A DNA stretch of 64,000 bases from Spirilliplanes yamanashiensis (GCF_016863475.1 NZ_BOOY01000001.1:1-64000); one strand, 5' to 3'; numbered from the stretch's first letter, positions 34,455 to 44,795 are shown. Numbers and translations: made by a program. The notes: generated by a model not told the origin, from the letters alone.

Positions 34455-35137
34455 TGGCCCGCGTACTCGTGGTGGAGGACGAGGAGTCGTTCTCCGACGC
34501 CCTGTCGTACATGCTGCGCAAGGAGGGCTTCGAGGTCTCGGTCGCGCCGACCGGCACCTCCGCCCTGACCCAGTTCGACCGGACCGGGGCCGACATCGTG
34601 CTGCTCGACCTGATGCTGCCGGAGATGTCCGGCACGGAGGTGTGCCGCCAGCTGCGGCAGCGCTCGCACGTGCCGATCATCATGGTGACGGCGCGCGACA
34701 GCGAGATCGACAAGGTCGTCGGCCTGGAGATCGGCGCCGACGACTACGTGACGAAGCCGTACTCGCCGCGGGAACTGGTGGCGCGCATCCGCGCGGTGCT
34801 GCGCCGCCAGGGCGACCCGGCCCCGGAGGCGTCGACGCCGACGCTGGCCGCCGGGCCGGTCCGGATGGACGTCGAGCGGCACGTCGTGACCGTGGACGGC
34901 GCGGGCGTGCAGCTGCCGCTGAAGGAGTTCGAGCTGCTCGAACTGCTGCTGCGCAACGCGGGCCGGGTGCTGACCCGCGGCCAGCTCATCGACCGGGTGT
35001 GGGGCGCGGACTACGTCGGCGACACCAAGACCCTCGACGTGCACGTGAAGCGGCTGCGCTCCAAGGTCGAACCGGAGCCGTCGGCGCCGCGCTACATCGT
35101 CACGGTGCGCGGGCTGGGCTACAAGTTCGAGCCGTGA
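34454..35137 (+). CDS. regX3: OmpR/PhoB-family response regulator
   Basis: A 227-residue regulator. The receiver (1-120) has VLVVEDEESF, phospho-Asp in IVLLDLMLPEMSG near 52 and Lys in DDYVTKPYSP near 101. The winged-helix domain has LPLKEFELLELLLRNAGRVL, VWGADYVGDTKTLDVHVKRL and RYIVTVRGLGYKFEP. RegX3 activates phosphate-starvation genes in the cytoplasm. It is the second gene of the senX3 operon, starting in TAGTG with GAAGGA upstream. A long hairpin follows at once. Confidence 0.96.
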   Translation: MARVLVVEDEESFSDALSYMLRKEGFEVSVAPTGTSALTQFDRTGADIVLLDLMLPEMSGTEVCRQLRQRSHVPIIMVTARDSEIDKVVGLEIGADDYVTKPYSPRELVARIRAVLRRQGDPAPEASTPTLAAGPVRMDVERHVVTVDGAGVQLPLKEFELLELLLRNAGRVLTRGQLIDRVWGADYVGDTKTLDVHVKRLRSKVEPEPSAPRYIVTVRGLGYKFEP

Positions 35138-35187
35138 CGGACCGGGCGCCGGTCCCACCACCGGCGCCCGGGGCCTTCCGTCACGGC
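35131..35187. terminator. Bidirectional two-part terminator between regX3 and beta-helix enzyme
   Basis: An inner 12-bp stem (35142-35153 with 35160-35171) is framed by an outer 11-bp pairing (35131-35141 with 35177-35187). The outer arms contain both stop codons. Confidence 0.8.
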
Positions 35188-36653
35188 GTGACGGCGATGT
35201 TCGTCAGGCCGCCGGTGGCGTTCACGACCGTGTTGGACGCGTACACCACGTTGAGGTTGCCGGCGCACTTCGACGTGGACGTCACGTTGACCGCCCACCG
35301 CCCGGCGCCGCCGAGATCGGACCGGTTGCCGCGCCACACGTTGCCGCAGCCGGAGCCGGGCGTCGGGTGGTGCGTCTCGTAGCCGTTGGCGAACGTGCCG
35401 GGGGCCCGGAACGTGCCGGTGTTGTCCTCGATGAGGTAGCCGGTGCCCTTGGCGTCGACCCAGGAGTCGGCGGAGTTCTGCCCGGCGATGCCCCGGCCGT
35501 CGAACGTGTTGCCGCGCACGACGCCGCCGGTGGTGCCCTCCTTGATGTCGATGTGCTCGGCGCGCACGTCCGGGCCGATCCGGTTGTTCAGCACCTGCAC
35601 CCGGTCGGTGCGGTCGGGGCCGCCGGCGGTGCCGTAGCAGGGCCAGTTGGAGTTGGCCGAGCCGAGGTAGACGCCCTCGCCGTACTGGGGCTGGGTGACC
35701 CCGGTGTTCTCGATGCGCGAGTTGCGCACGATGCCGTCCGGCGAGGTGCGCCGGAAGTGGACGGCCTCGTCGCCGATGGTGTGCACGTGGACGCCGTCGA
35801 CGGTGACGTGCGGCGAGGCGTCGACGACGATGCCCTTGCGCGCGCCGGTGACGGTGAAGCCGGTGAGCCGCCAGTGCGCGGCCCCGTACAGCCAGAAGCC
35901 GTAGCCGGGGTCGAACCCGGCGGCGGGCACCGTGCAGCCGGGGTTGCTCCCGGCGGGCTCGGGGTTGGTGAGGATCGCGGTGGCGGGGCCGGTGACGGTG
36001 ACCGGCTGGGCCGCGGTGGCGACGGTGCGCGCGACGAACGCGCCGTGGTAGGTGCCGGGCGCGAGCCGGATGGTCTGGCCGGGTCGGGCGGCGGCGACGG
36101 CGGCCTCGAGCTGCGCGGCGGTGCGCACGTCGACGACCGGCCCGGCCGGGGGCCCGGTCGGCGGCGTGGTCGGCGGCGCGGTCGTGGCGGGCGGGGTGGC
36201 CGGCGGACGAGTGGTCGGTGCGGTGGTGGTTGGCGGGGGCGGGCCGCCGGCGCACGGGGCGCCGTTGACGGTGCAGTTCAGCGGGGTGCCGAGGCCGGCG
36301 GCGTTGAACCCGAAGCTGACGCTGGCGCCGGGCGCGACGGTGCCGTTCCAGCCCGCGTCGGCGAACCGGTGGTGGTCGCCGGTGGTGGTGCGCACCGAGC
36401 TCCACGAGCCGGTGACGCGGGTGCCGGCGGGCAGGTCGAACTCGACCGTCCAGCCGGTGGCGGGGGCGTCGCCGCGGTTGGTGAGCACGTAGTCCGCGCC
36501 GTAGCCGGAGCTCCAGGCGGAGGTGCGGACGAACGTGGCGGTCAGGACGGGTTGCGCGGCGTGGGCCGAGGGGGCGACGGCCACCGCGGCGGCGCCGGCC
36601 GCGGTGGCGAGCAGGACCGCGAGGGCGCCGCGGCGGAGGGAGGGGGCGATCAC
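35181..36653 (-). CDS. Secreted CBM2 plus right-handed beta-helix protein
   Basis: A 490-residue exported protein. Signal peptide to about residue 32 (ending PSAHA), a cellulose-binding CBM2 domain (about 33-135; SGYGADYVLTNRGDAPATGW, then GWNGTVAPGASVSFGFNA), a Pro/Thr linker (about 138-175) and a parallel beta-helix (178-490; AAQLEAAVAAARPGQTIRLA opening, GIVVDASPHVTVDGVHVHT rungs). The fold is that of pectate lyases and polysaccharide lyases; the exact activity is unknown. GTG 36653 is chosen because it gives a normal signal peptide; GTG 36707 would add 18 residues. Confidence 0.8.
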   Translation of the reverse strand: MIAPSLRRGALAVLLATAAGAAAVAVAPSAHAAQPVLTATFVRTSAWSSGYGADYVLTNRGDAPATGWTVEFDLPAGTRVTGSWSSVRTTTGDHHRFADAGWNGTVAPGASVSFGFNAAGLGTPLNCTVNGAPCAGGPPPPTTTAPTTRPPATPPATTAPPTTPPTGPPAGPVVDVRTAAQLEAAVAAARPGQTIRLAPGTYHGAFVARTVATAAQPVTVTGPATAILTNPEPAGSNPGCTVPAAGFDPGYGFWLYGAAHWRLTGFTVTGARKGIVVDASPHVTVDGVHVHTIGDEAVHFRRTSPDGIVRNSRIENTGVTQPQYGEGVYLGSANSNWPCYGTAGGPDRTDRVQVLNNRIGPDVRAEHIDIKEGTTGGVVRGNTFDGRGIAGQNSADSWVDAKGTGYLIEDNTGTFRAPGTFANGYETHHPTPGSGCGNVWRGNRSDLGGAGRWAVNVTSTSKCAGNLNVVYASNTVVNATGGLTNIAVTP

Positions 36654-36769
36654 CTGTGCAGTTTGTTTCAAGCTGTGGACGAAGGTCAATGGGGTGAACG
36701 CGACCACAGGCGTGGACGGCGTCTACGGACCACGTGCGGAACGGGCCCGCCGCGTGCCGGGGCCGGCCG

Positions 36770-36958
36770 TCACGCGGCGGGGGTCAGCGGGCGGGCGGCC
36801 GCGGGCCTGGCGGACCGGCCGGTCACCAGGGTCACGTGGGTGCCGCACCAGCACTCGACGTCGAGGACGATGCCGTGGTCGGTGTTGGCGAGCGAGCGGA
36901 TGCGGCGGTCGGTGACGAGCACCTGGCGGCCGTGGCTGGGGCAGTCGATGGCGAACAT
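36770..36958 (-). CDS. Small conserved cysteine protein
   Basis: A 62-residue protein: MFAIDCPSHGRQVLVTDRRI at the start and HGIVLDVECWCGTHVTLVTG later. CPSH and CWCG supply a possible metal-binding set. Similar 60-80-residue proteins are common in actinobacteria with unknown function. Minus-strand GACGCT lies six bases before ATG 36958. Confidence 0.72.
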   Translation of the reverse strand: MFAIDCPSHGRQVLVTDRRIRSLANTDHGIVLDVECWCGTHVTLVTGRSARPAAARPLTPAA

Positions 36959-36964
36959 GGGAAC

Positions 36965-36970
36965 AGCGTC
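36965..36970 (-). promoter_or_regulatory. Leaderless -10 motif of the small cysteine protein gene
   Basis: Minus-strand GACGCT, six bases before ATG 36958. Confidence 0.4.
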
Positions 36971-37044
36971 CCGCCGCGCCGCGCGCGCCGACAGTGGCAG
37001 AAAAGACCGCCATCGCAAGTCTTCTGCCAACCCCGTTTCGGTGC

Positions 37045-37059
37045 CATGCTGAGGCCATG
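37045..37059 (+). promoter_or_regulatory. Leaderless -10 motif of the AraC/GATase1 regulator
   Basis: CATGCT at 37045-37050, then six bases to ATG 37057. Confidence 0.42.
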
Positions 37060-38022
37060 AGCGCGCACCCGTTCCGGTCCGTCGCCGCGTACGTGAGCGA
37101 CGGCTTCGGCGCCTTCGGCCTCGGCATCGTCAGCGAGATCTTCGGCTACGACCGCAGCGGCCGCGGCCTGCCCCGGTTCGACTTCGCGGTGTGCGCCGAC
37201 GTCCCCGGGCCGCTGCGCAGCGACACCGGCCTCACCGTCCTCGTCGAGCACGGCCTCGACCGGCTCGCCGCCGCCGACCTGGTCATCGTCACCGGCTGGG
37301 AGGACCTGGCCGCCAACCCGTCGCCCGAGGCGCTGGCCGCGCTGCGCGCCGCGTACGACCGGGGCGCCACCATCGCCAGCCACTGCACCGGCGCGTACGT
37401 GCTCGCCGCCGCCGGCCTGCTCGACGGCCGCCGCGCCACCACCCACTGGCGGTACGCCGAGGCCATCGCCGCGCGCTACCCGGCCGTGCGGCTCGAACCC
37501 GAGGTCCTCTACATCGACGAGGGCCGGATCGTCACCGGCGCGGGCTCCGCCGCCGGGCTCGACCTGTCCCTGCACCTGCTGCGCCGCGAGTACGGCTCCG
37601 GCGTCGCCACCGCGCTCGCCCGCGACCTCGTCGTCCCGCCGCACCGCGACGGCGGCCAGGCCCAGTACGTGGCGGCGCCCGTCCCCGACCTGTGCGAGGA
37701 CAACCGGCTCCAGGAGGTCATCGGCTGGGCGCGGGAGAACCTGCACCTGCCGCTGTCGGTCGAGCAGCTCGCCGCCCGCGCCCTGATGAGCCCGCGCAGC
37801 TTCGCCCGGCACTTCAAGGCCGCCACCGGCGCCACCCCGCACGCGTGGCTGCTCGGCCAGCGGGTGCACCGCGCCGAGGAGCTGCTGGAGACGCACGACC
37901 TGTCGGTCGAGGAGGTCGCCCGGATGGCGGGCTTCGGCACGTCGGCGGCCCTGCGCGAGCAGTTCGTGCGCCGCCGGGGCGTCCCGCCGCGCGACTACCG
38001 GCGGGCCTTCGCCACCCGCTGA
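37057..38022 (+). CDS. GlxA-type regulator: DJ-1/GATase1 domain plus AraC DNA-binding domain
   Basis: A 321-residue regulator. Residues 1-190 form a DJ-1/PfpI-like domain with the nucleophile-elbow Cys in [20 protein letters not shown] and [11 protein letters not shown] after it. Residues about 215-321 are an AraC-type double HTH ([20 protein letters not shown], then [20 protein letters not shown]). Family members include FtrA, CdhR and GlxA, which control catabolic operons. The effector is unknown. Its 3' end overlaps the convergent gene by 28 bases. Confidence 0.88.
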   Translation: MSAHPFRSVAAYVSDGFGAFGLGIVSEIFGYDRSGRGLPRFDFAVCADVPGPLRSDTGLTVLVEHGLDRLAAADLVIVTGWEDLAANPSPEALAALRAAYDRGATIASHCTGAYVLAAAGLLDGRRATTHWRYAEAIAARYPAVRLEPEVLYIDEGRIVTGAGSAAGLDLSLHLLRREYGSGVATALARDLVVPPHRDGGQAQYVAAPVPDLCEDNRLQEVIGWARENLHLPLSVEQLAARALMSPRSFARHFKAATGATPHAWLLGQRVHRAEELLETHDLSVEEVARMAGFGTSAALREQFVRRRGVPPRDYRRAFATR

Positions 38023-38885
38023 CCCGGCCCGGGCGGCGACGCCGGCTCGCGCCCGCCCTCGTCCAGGTCCTCGCCGGAACGCGCCGCCGCCACCGTGGCC
38101 GGGTGCGGCGAGATGAGCCCCTGCGCCAGCCGGGCCTCGCACAGCCGGGCCAGCTCCGCGTAGGCCTTCTCGCCGATCAGCGCCGCCAGCTCCGGGCCGT
38201 ACGACAGGTACATCGCCTCGGTGCCGGTGTGCGCCTCGGGCGACGACGTGCACCACCAGTCGAGGTCGTGCCCGCCCGGGCCCCAGCCCCGCCGGTCGAA
38301 CTCCGTCAGGGTCGAGACCAGCAGCTTCGTGCCGTCGGGGCGCTTGGTCCACTCCTGCTCGCGGCGCACCGGCAGCTGCCAGCAGACGTCCGGCTTGTAC
38401 TCCAGCGGGTGCGCGCCGTCGCGCAGCGCCTGCGCGTGCAGGGCGCAGCCGCCGCCGCCCGGGAAGTCCGCCTCGTTGAGGAACACGCACGGGCCGTCGG
38501 CGACCCGGGTGGCGGTGCGCCGCGCGGGCGCGCTGCCGTCGATCGTGTCGACCTCGGTCCAGTTCTTGAAGCCGCGCCGGTGGTGCTGCCAGGTCTGCGG
38601 GGTGAGCCGGGCGACCGCCGAGCGGACCCGGTTCTCGTCGTCGGCGTCGGTGAAGAACGCGCCGTGCGAGCAGCAGCCCTCGTCCGCCTTGCCCGCCACG
38701 ATGCCGTGGCACGCCTTGCCGAACACGCACGTCCACCGCGACAGCAGCCAGGTCAGGTCGGCGCGCACGAGGTGCTGCGGGTCGGCCGGGTCGGCGAACT
38801 CGATCCACTCGCGCGGGAAGTCGAGGCCGACCTCGCGCTGCGGGGGGTCGACCAGGACACGAAGGTTCGTCCGCCGGGGGCTCAC
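37995..38885 (-). CDS. Conserved cysteine-cluster protein of unknown function
   Basis: A 296-residue protein with [20 protein letters not shown], then [28 protein letters not shown] and [14 protein letters not shown]: seven or more Cys/His positions that could hold a metal cluster in the manner of YkgJ-type zinc/iron-binding proteins. I believe it is the family of Rv0495c of M. tuberculosis, which would fit the conserved order, but this is from memory. Minus-strand TACGCT lies seven bases before GTG 38885. Function unknown. Confidence 0.72.
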   Translation of the reverse strand: MSPRRTNLRVLVDPPQREVGLDFPREWIEFADPADPQHLVRADLTWLLSRWTCVFGKACHGIVAGKADEGCCSHGAFFTDADDENRVRSAVARLTPQTWQHHRRGFKNWTEVDTIDGSAPARRTATRVADGPCVFLNEADFPGGGGCALHAQALRDGAHPLEYKPDVCWQLPVRREQEWTKRPDGTKLLVSTLTEFDRRGWGPGGHDLDWWCTSSPEAHTGTEAMYLSYGPELAALIGEKAYAELARLCEARLAQGLISPHPATVAAARSGEDLDEGGREPASPPGPGQRVAKARR

Positions 38886-38892
38886 CCGCGCC

Positions 38893-38898
38893 AGCGTA
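38893..38898 (-). promoter_or_regulatory. Leaderless -10 motif of the cysteine-cluster gene
   Basis: Minus-strand TACGCT, seven bases before GTG 38885. Confidence 0.48.
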
Positions 38899-38979
38899 CG
38901 CCCGAGGGCTGCCCCCGGCTCGGATGCCGTTGCCCGTCGGCGTTCCCTTTCGGGCGTGCCGGCCGATCATCGGCGTTCG

Positions 38980-38995
38980 CAGGATGACCGTCATG
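38980..38995 (+). promoter_or_regulatory. Leaderless -10 motif of the large exported protein gene
   Basis: CAGGAT at 38980-38985, then seven bases to ATG 38993. Confidence 0.45.
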
Positions 38996-41900
38996 AGAAA
39001 GCCGTTCAGCCGCGCGCGGAGGATGAGCGCCGTCCTGGCGGGCGGCCTCGTCCTCGCCATTGCCTCCGGCTACCTGACGCCGGCGCAAGCCGCCGACCCC
39101 GTCCCCCTGTCCGAGGCGGAGATCGCCGACGTCCTGTTCGGCGCCGCCGTCCGGCTCAAGGACAGCGGCCCGGCGTACCACCGTTCCGTGGTGCTCACCG
39201 CCGAGCTGCTCGACTGGCGCGCCGCGAACCCGGCCGCCGACCAGCCCGCCGTCGCCGCGCATATGGCCGCCGTCGCGGGTGGCCTGGACGCCGCCCTCAC
39301 CGAGACCGACCGGGCGCTGCCCGGGGCCGAACTGCTGGGCCGGCAGCTCCAGGTGCTCTACACCGTTCCCGGCGCGGTCGTCACCGGCGAGCGCACCACC
39401 GGCCTGCTCGACGTGGCGACCGCGAAGGACCTCGCGGCCGGCGTCGACTCGATCGACCAGCGGCTGTCCGGTGCCCAGCAGCGTTACGCCCTCGACATCG
39501 CGTACGCGGACGCCCAGCAGTCGACGTGGCTGGCGCTGCGCAAGAAGGTCGGCGCGGACGCCGACACGAGCGTCGCGACCACCTGGAAGAACGAGCTGGG
39601 CAAGCCGACCGCGGCCGAGCCGGCCGGCGCCGACCCGAAATGGACGTTCGAGGACTTCGCGTCCGACGCGCTGCAACTGTCGAAGCTCGTCGACGTCAAG
39701 GAGCTGAAGAAAGCCGCCGACGAGGGGTCGGAGGAGTTCTGGACCGAGCTGCGCGAGCAGTTCGAGGCGTTGCAGACGAAGCTCACCGGCGAGCAGTCGA
39801 AGCTGACCCGGGCCATCGAGGACCTGCTGAGCCGGGCCGGTGTCCCGGGCAAGCCGGGCGAGCGTGGGCCGACGCCGGCGCAGATCGCGCAGGCCAAGAA
39901 GGACCTGCAGGAGCGGCAGGAGATCATCGACGGCGCCAAGGCGGGGCTGGACGCCATCGTCTGGATCGCCGAGCGGGTCGACGAGGGCTTCGCGAAACGG
40001 CTCGCGGTGTTCACCGAGACCGTGTACCAGCTGGCGACGGCGCTGAACAAGCTCTACACCGCCATCGCGACCCTGGCCGTCTCGACCGGCATGGGCGCCG
40101 CCACCTTCGGCTACATCGGCGCGATCATCGGCGCCGTCATCGGCCTCGCCCAGATCATCTTCTCGTGGGGCAGCGGTGATGACGCGGCGGCCAAGAACGA
40201 GCAGCACGAGCAGCTGCTGCGCGCGATGGCGAACGGTTTCCGGGGGGTCCAGCAGTCGTTCGAGACCCTCTACGAGGCGATGAACGACCGGTTCGACCGG
40301 GTCGACGCCGGGCTGTCCCGGATCTACCGCGACATGATGTCCCACTTCCAGACGGTGATCTCCCTGCTGCACGACGTCCGCGCCGACGTGCGCCGGGTGC
40401 ACACCGACCTGCTCGCGCTGGAGTCGAAGGTGCAGGCGTTCAACTTCCAGCTCATCAGCCAGGTGTCCGACGCGAACAAGACGGAGTTCCTCAACGCCGC
40501 CAACCTGTACGTCGACTACGAGTTCCAGAACAACACGCCGCTGCCCAACTACGAGTCCGGCGGCAACGACTACGTCACCGGCGTGAACCGGTTCGACACC
40601 ACGGCCACGTCGACGGCCCGCAACGCCAACTTCACCTGGGCCGACCTCACCTCGTCCGAGTTCGACGCCGCCGTCGACGCGCACGGCCCGCTCGGCGCCG
40701 TCGACTACCTGGCCGTGCGCGCCGCGGCGTACGGGCTGACGGTGCCCCGCTCGGCGAGCCGCGTCCCGAACGCGGACCTGTGGGCCGCGGCCGCCCGCGC
40801 GTACACCCTGACGGCCGCGCAGAACCCGCGGTTCGCGGCGATCGAGTCGTCGGCCCGGGCGGACCGCATCCTCGCCGCGGGCCGGCAGATCCGCGACACC
40901 GCAGCCGCCTTCAGCACGCCGGTCGGCCCGCCGGCGTCGGGCGCCTGGACCGCGACGAACCCGCTCTACACCGGCCTGCTCGCGGAGAACGACCGGCTGC
41001 GCGCGGCGTTCGCGGAGAGCCTGCCCGACCTGGAGGAGCAGGTGATGGTCCCGGACCGGCGGATCCGGCTGTGGAGTGGTCAGCCGATGGGCGCGTCGGG
41101 CCCGCCGCCGGCCGAGATGCAACCCGTGGACGTCGACAAGATGTCGGTCAACCCCACCGACGGCGCAGTGAACAAGCTGCGGGCGGTGCCCGCCCAAGCC
41201 ACCCGGTGCAGCGACAACAGCCGCCCCACGAAGGTCCCGGACGCGGTCACCGGCCGCAACCTGCCCCGCCCTCTGCTGCTCGGCCTGTACGCCGACGCCT
41301 CGTACTCGTACCGCGTGTGCTGGACGAACCCCCGCTGGTCGGCCGCGTTCAACGAGAAGCGGCGGGAGTTCATCGGCGGCGGCAACGGACACCCGCCGGC
41401 GATCGTCTGGCACCACAGCCGCCACAGCTACCTGATCGCCGACTTCCAGGAGTGGGTGGACGTGACGGGCCAGGGCCGGGTGCTGGGCCGCGCGACGACC
41501 ACGAAGCGCAAGGTGCTGCTGTGCTCCTGGGACTCCCGCGACGAGTTCGAGCCCGTGCCGGACGACTGCCCGGCGAACGGCGGCAACGCGGCCGACAAGG
41601 TGGCCACCCTGTCGCTGGGCACGTTCGAGTCGACGACCAGCACCGCCACGGCGGGCATCGAGGAGGCGCGCGCCCTGCTCGACCGGCGCCGGGCCGCCTA
41701 CTACACGCTGGTGGCGAACCGGCTGCGCACCAACGCCCTGCCGTCGGCCCGCGCGCTGGACTCCAGCATGCGGCGGCTGCAGGCGTACACGGCGGTCGGG
41801 TTCCCGCGGGCGCTGGAGAACGACGAGATGCTGCGCGCGCTGCTGCACGGCGGCCACGGGCTGCCGAACAATCTCTCCGCCACCCCGCTGCTGCAGGCGG

Positions 41901-42193
41901 TCTTCCTCCAGGCGGCCGAGAACGCCAGGGCCCGCAAGTCCGGCGGCGTGGAGCAGCCGCTGCTCGACGCCCCGACCGGCAGCTGCGTGCCGATCGAGCG
42001 GTTGTACTACGAGGACGACCCGGTGGCGAGCTGCCTGCTCGGTGAGGGCCGGAAGCGCTCGGACGAGCTGCGGTACCGCTACGAGGTGCACTCGAAGGCG
42101 CTCCACCTCAGGCAGGAGGTGCAGACGCTGCCGCTGGTGGACGAGGCGATCCGGAACCTGGAGCTGGTCCGGGAGCACGCCGCCCGCCGCTGA
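38993..42193 (+). CDS. Large exported helical protein with central hydrophobic hairpin, unrecognised
   Basis: A 1066-residue protein I do not recognise. A signal peptide (to about 34, ending AQA) is followed by long amphipathic helices (35-355), within which [13 protein letters not shown] (281-293) is a short collagen-like insert. A glycine-zipper-like hydrophobic stretch lies at about 357-392 ([20 protein letters not shown]), then a second coiled-coil region (about 395-500). The C-terminal 500 residues are mixed, and the only Cys residues (six, about 735-1020) are here, suggesting three disulfides. No wall anchor or C-terminal membrane helix is present. The shape recalls alpha-helical pore-forming toxins, but no homology is claimed. 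ATG 38984 is an alternative start. Confidence 0.8.
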   Translation: MRKPFSRARRMSAVLAGGLVLAIASGYLTPAQAADPVPLSEAEIADVLFGAAVRLKDSGPAYHRSVVLTAELLDWRAANPAADQPAVAAHMAAVAGGLDAALTETDRALPGAELLGRQLQVLYTVPGAVVTGERTTGLLDVATAKDLAAGVDSIDQRLSGAQQRYALDIAYADAQQSTWLALRKKVGADADTSVATTWKNELGKPTAAEPAGADPKWTFEDFASDALQLSKLVDVKELKKAADEGSEEFWTELREQFEALQTKLTGEQSKLTRAIEDLLSRAGVPGKPGERGPTPAQIAQAKKDLQERQEIIDGAKAGLDAIVWIAERVDEGFAKRLAVFTETVYQLATALNKLYTAIATLAVSTGMGAATFGYIGAIIGAVIGLAQIIFSWGSGDDAAAKNEQHEQLLRAMANGFRGVQQSFETLYEAMNDRFDRVDAGLSRIYRDMMSHFQTVISLLHDVRADVRRVHTDLLALESKVQAFNFQLISQVSDANKTEFLNAANLYVDYEFQNNTPLPNYESGGNDYVTGVNRFDTTATSTARNANFTWADLTSSEFDAAVDAHGPLGAVDYLAVRAAAYGLTVPRSASRVPNADLWAAAARAYTLTAAQNPRFAAIESSARADRILAAGRQIRDTAAAFSTPVGPPASGAWTATNPLYTGLLAENDRLRAAFAESLPDLEEQVMVPDRRIRLWSGQPMGASGPPPAEMQPVDVDKMSVNPTDGAVNKLRAVPAQATRCSDNSRPTKVPDAVTGRNLPRPLLLGLYADASYSYRVCWTNPRWSAAFNEKRREFIGGGNGHPPAIVWHHSRHSYLIADFQEWVDVTGQGRVLGRATTTKRKVLLCSWDSRDEFEPVPDDCPANGGNAADKVATLSLGTFESTTSTATAGIEEARALLDRRRAAYYTLVANRLRTNALPSARALDSSMRRLQAYTAVGFPRALENDEMLRALLHGGHGLPNNLSATPLLQAVFLQAAENARARKSGGVEQPLLDAPTGSCVPIERLYYEDDPVASCLLGEGRKRSDELRYRYEVHSKALHLRQEVQTLPLVDEAIRNLELVREHAARR

Positions 42194-42200
42194 CCGCCGA

Positions 42201-42230
42201 CACCCCGGGCCGGACCACCGGCCCGGGGTG
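42201..42230 (+). terminator. Terminator hairpin after the large exported protein gene
   Basis: A perfect 13-bp stem (CACCCCGGGCCGG at 42201-42213, complement 42218-42230) with ACCA loop, seven bases after the stop. Confidence 0.8.
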
Positions 42231-42260
42231 CGGTGGTTTACCCCATTCGTGGCCCGGGGC

Positions 42261-42276
42261 TACCCTGGAGCGCGTG
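42261..42276 (+). promoter_or_regulatory. Leaderless -10 motif of the isomerase-like gene
   Basis: TACCCT at 42261-42266, then seven bases to GTG 42274. Confidence 0.5.
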
Positions 42277-43080
42277 AGTACCCGCGTACCCGTGCTGCTG
42301 TCCTCGTCCTCGGTGTTCCCGGAGCCGACCGCGGCCGCGTTCGAGATGGCGGCGACGGTCGGGTACGACGGCGTCGAGGTGATGGTCTGGACCGACGCCG
42401 TCAGCCAGGACGCCGGCGCGCTCAAGGGCCTGGCCGACCACTACGGCGTGCCCGTGCTGTCGGTGCACGCGCCCTGCCTGCTGGTCACCCAGCGGGTGTG
42501 GTCGCCGGACCCGTGGGAGCGGCTGGCGAAGGCGGCGCAGCTGGCCGAGACGCTCGGCGCCCCCACCGTCGTGGTGCACCCGCCGTTCACCTGGCAGCGC
42601 GACTACGCCCGGAACTTCCGCCAGGGCCTCGACGACGTGCAGCGGCGGCACCCGGAGATCCGGTTCGCCATCGAGAACATGTACCCGGTGAAGATGGCCG
42701 GCCGGAACTTCGTGCCGTACGCCCCCGGCTGGGACCCGACGCTCGCCGGCTACGACGCCTACACCCTCGACCTGTCGCACTGCGCGGCCGCCCGCACCGA
42801 CTCGCTGGCCATGGCCGACAAGATGGGCGCCCACCTGGCCCACGTGCACCTGGGCGACGGCACCGGCGAGGGCCGCGACGAGCACCTGGTGCCCGGCCGC
42901 GGCACCCAGCCGTGCGCGGAGCTGTTGTCGTCGCTCGCCGGGCGCGGCTTCACCGGGTCGGTGGCCGTCGAGGTGGCCACCCGCAAGGCCGCCAGCCGCG
43001 CCGTGCGCGAGGCCGACCTGCGCGAGGCGCTCGACTTCGCGCGCCGGCACCTGCCGGCGCAGGCCGTCACGCCGGCGTGA
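42274..43080 (+). CDS. Sugar phosphate isomerase/epimerase-like TIM barrel
   Basis: A 268-residue protein of the xylose-isomerase-like TIM barrel family. Metal-ligand regions are visible as TVVVHPPF (His near 104), [10 protein letters not shown] (Glu near 130), [28 protein letters not shown] and VAVEVATRK. Position before the HTH-bS22-epimerase block matches Rv0498 of M. tuberculosis. The substrate is not known. It overlaps the convergent CGNR gene by 14 bases. Confidence 0.85.
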   Translation: MSTRVPVLLSSSSVFPEPTAAAFEMAATVGYDGVEVMVWTDAVSQDAGALKGLADHYGVPVLSVHAPCLLVTQRVWSPDPWERLAKAAQLAETLGAPTVVVHPPFTWQRDYARNFRQGLDDVQRRHPEIRFAIENMYPVKMAGRNFVPYAPGWDPTLAGYDAYTLDLSHCAAARTDSLAMADKMGAHLAHVHLGDGTGEGRDEHLVPGRGTQPCAELLSSLAGRGFTGSVAVEVATRKAASRAVREADLREALDFARRHLPAQAVTPA

Positions 43081-43612
43081 GCGACCCCGACTGGGCGCGC
43101 TTGCGGGCCCGGTGCGCGGCGACGTGCGAGCGGGTCGCGCAGCGCTCGGAGCAGAATCGCCGGCAGTTGTTCGACGAGGTGTCCAGGTAGACGTTGCGGC
43201 AGCGCTCGTCGGCACAGATGCCGAATCGGGCGCTGCCGTACTCGCACAGCCACACCGACAGGCCCCACACCGCGCCCGCGAGGTATTCGCTGCTGACCGA
43301 CGCGCCGCGGCTGGTCACGTGCATGTGCCAGTCGGCGGCGTCGTGGCCGGAGATGCGCGGCTGCACCGGGAACGCCGACAGCAGCGCGTTCAGCTCGGCG
43401 ACGGCCTCGTTGTCGCGGCCGCTGGTGCCCGCCTCGAAGACCTGGCGCAGGCGGCGCTGCGCCCGCCGGAACACGGTCACGTCACGCTCGGCGACCTCGT
43501 CGCGCATCCAGTCGTTCTCGCCGTCGGCGAAGAGGCCGCGCAGCGCGTCGAGGTCGTCCAGGCCCGCGTTGACGAGGTCGACGGCCGTGCGCGCGTACGC
43601 ATCGAAGTCCAC
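43067..43612 (-). CDS. CGNR zinc-finger (ABATE-type) regulator
   Basis: A 181-residue protein with an N-terminal stress-induced ABATE-like helical domain ([20 protein letters not shown]) and a C-terminal zinc finger: [15 protein letters not shown], then [20 protein letters not shown], the CGNR pattern C-x4-C-x12-16-C-x3-C with NR replaced by ATR. These proteins are thought to be transcription regulators. Minus-strand TACGGT lies six bases before GTG 43612. Confidence 0.82.
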   Translation of the reverse strand: MDFDAYARTAVDLVNAGLDDLDALRGLFADGENDWMRDEVAERDVTVFRRAQRRLRQVFEAGTSGRDNEAVAELNALLSAFPVQPRISGHDAADWHMHVTSRGASVSSEYLAGAVWGLSVWLCEYGSARFGICADERCRNVYLDTSSNNCRRFCSERCATRSHVAAHRARKRAQSGSLTPA

Positions 43613-43618
43613 CCGACA

Positions 43619-43624
43619 ACCGTA
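43619..43624 (-). promoter_or_regulatory. Leaderless -10 motif of the CGNR gene
   Basis: Minus-strand TACGGT, six bases before GTG 43612. Confidence 0.5.
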
Positions 43625-43719
43625 GACGACGACGGCGGGAATCGACGCAGCGGCGAAACGGGCGTCCGGGCGCCGGCCGTCAACTCGGACGTGGATCCGA
43701 CGCGCGGTGTGCCGGGCGC

Positions 43720-43734
43720 TACGCTCGGCTCATG
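43720..43734 (+). promoter_or_regulatory. Leaderless -10 motif of the proline dehydrogenase gene
   Basis: TACGCT at 43720-43725, then six bases to ATG 43732. Confidence 0.5.
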
Positions 43735-44652
43735 CTGCGATCCGTCTTCCTCGCCGCGTCCCGGTCGTCGGCCCTCGAGCGCCTCGCCGAACGAGCGCCC
43801 GTCAGCCGCAGCGTGGTCCGCCGGTTCGTCGCCGGCTCCTCCACGGCGGACGCGCTCAAGGTCACCCGGCAGCTGATCGACGACGGGCTCACCGTCAGCC
43901 TCGACCACCTGGGCGAGGACACGGTCACCGGCGAGCAGGCCGTCGCGGTCCGCGACGCGTACGTGACGCTGCTGCGGCTGCTGCGCGACGGCGGGCTGGC
44001 CCCGGCCGCCGAGGTCAGCGTGAAGCTCTCCGCGCTCGGGCAGAAGATCGACGAGCGGCTGGCGTACGAGCACGCCAGGGCGATCTGCGCCGCGGCCGCC
44101 GACGCCGGCACCACGGTCACCCTCGACGCCGAGGACCACACCACCACCGACGCCACCCTGGAGACGCTCGCCAAGCTGCGCGCCGACTTCCCGTCCACCG
44201 GGGCGGTGCTGCAGGCGTACCTGCGCCGCACCGAGGCGGACTGCCGGGAGCTGGCCACCGCCGGGTCCCGGGTGCGGCTGTGCAAGGGCGCGTACGCGGA
44301 GCCCGAGTCGGTGGCGTTCCAGTCGGCGCTGGACGTCGACAAGGCGTACGTGCGCTGCCTGAACATCCTGATGTCCGGCGACGGCTACCCGATGGTGGCG
44401 ACGCACGACCCGCGGCTGATCGCGATCGCGGAGGACCGGGCGCGCTGGTTCGACCGGGCCGCCGACGAGTACGAGTTCCAGATGCTGTTCGGCTGCCGCC
44501 CGGAGGAGCAGGCCCGGCTCGCCGCGGGCGGCCAGGTCGTGCGCGTCTACGTGCCGTACGGCGACCAGTGGTACGGCTACCTGATGCGCCGCCTGGCGGA
44601 GCGCCCGGCCAACGTGGCGTTCTTCGCCCGGAACCTCGTGTCCCGCGGCTAA
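43732..44652 (+). CDS. Proline dehydrogenase (monofunctional)
   Basis: A 306-residue FAD-dependent PRODH barrel that oxidises L-proline to pyrroline-5-carboxylate and passes electrons to the quinone pool. AAEVSVKLSALGQKID, VTLDAEDHTTTDATL, AYLRRTEADCRELA, VRLCKGAYAEPESVAF, VATHDPRLI, EFQMLFGCRPEEQARLA and the ending YGYLMRRLAERPANVAFF are the family blocks. The length is that of monofunctional actinobacterial enzymes. The usual partner, P5C dehydrogenase, is not in the window. It occupies the place where mycobacteria carry proC, the biosynthetic counterpart. Confidence 0.95.
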   Translation: MLRSVFLAASRSSALERLAERAPVSRSVVRRFVAGSSTADALKVTRQLIDDGLTVSLDHLGEDTVTGEQAVAVRDAYVTLLRLLRDGGLAPAAEVSVKLSALGQKIDERLAYEHARAICAAAADAGTTVTLDAEDHTTTDATLETLAKLRADFPSTGAVLQAYLRRTEADCRELATAGSRVRLCKGAYAEPESVAFQSALDVDKAYVRCLNILMSGDGYPMVATHDPRLIAIAEDRARWFDRAADEYEFQMLFGCRPEEQARLAAGGQVVRVYVPYGDQWYGYLMRRLAERPANVAFFARNLVSRG

Positions 44653-44795
44653 CGGCAGTCCCGAAACACTCATCCGCGCCCTCCGGCGGCCGATCGGAAC
44701 GCGGGAGGGTGAAAACCGGCGCATCAACGGTGTGTCGCCTTGACTTCCGGTACACCATTTTCGCGAAGTCATCGCGCTGGTCACAGCCGCCCCGC

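Noticed and set aside
38924-38992. Upstream ATG/GTG starts for the large exported protein
   Set aside because: They would put Arg/Pro-rich residues before the signal peptide. The leaderless motif and signal peptide both point to ATG 38993.
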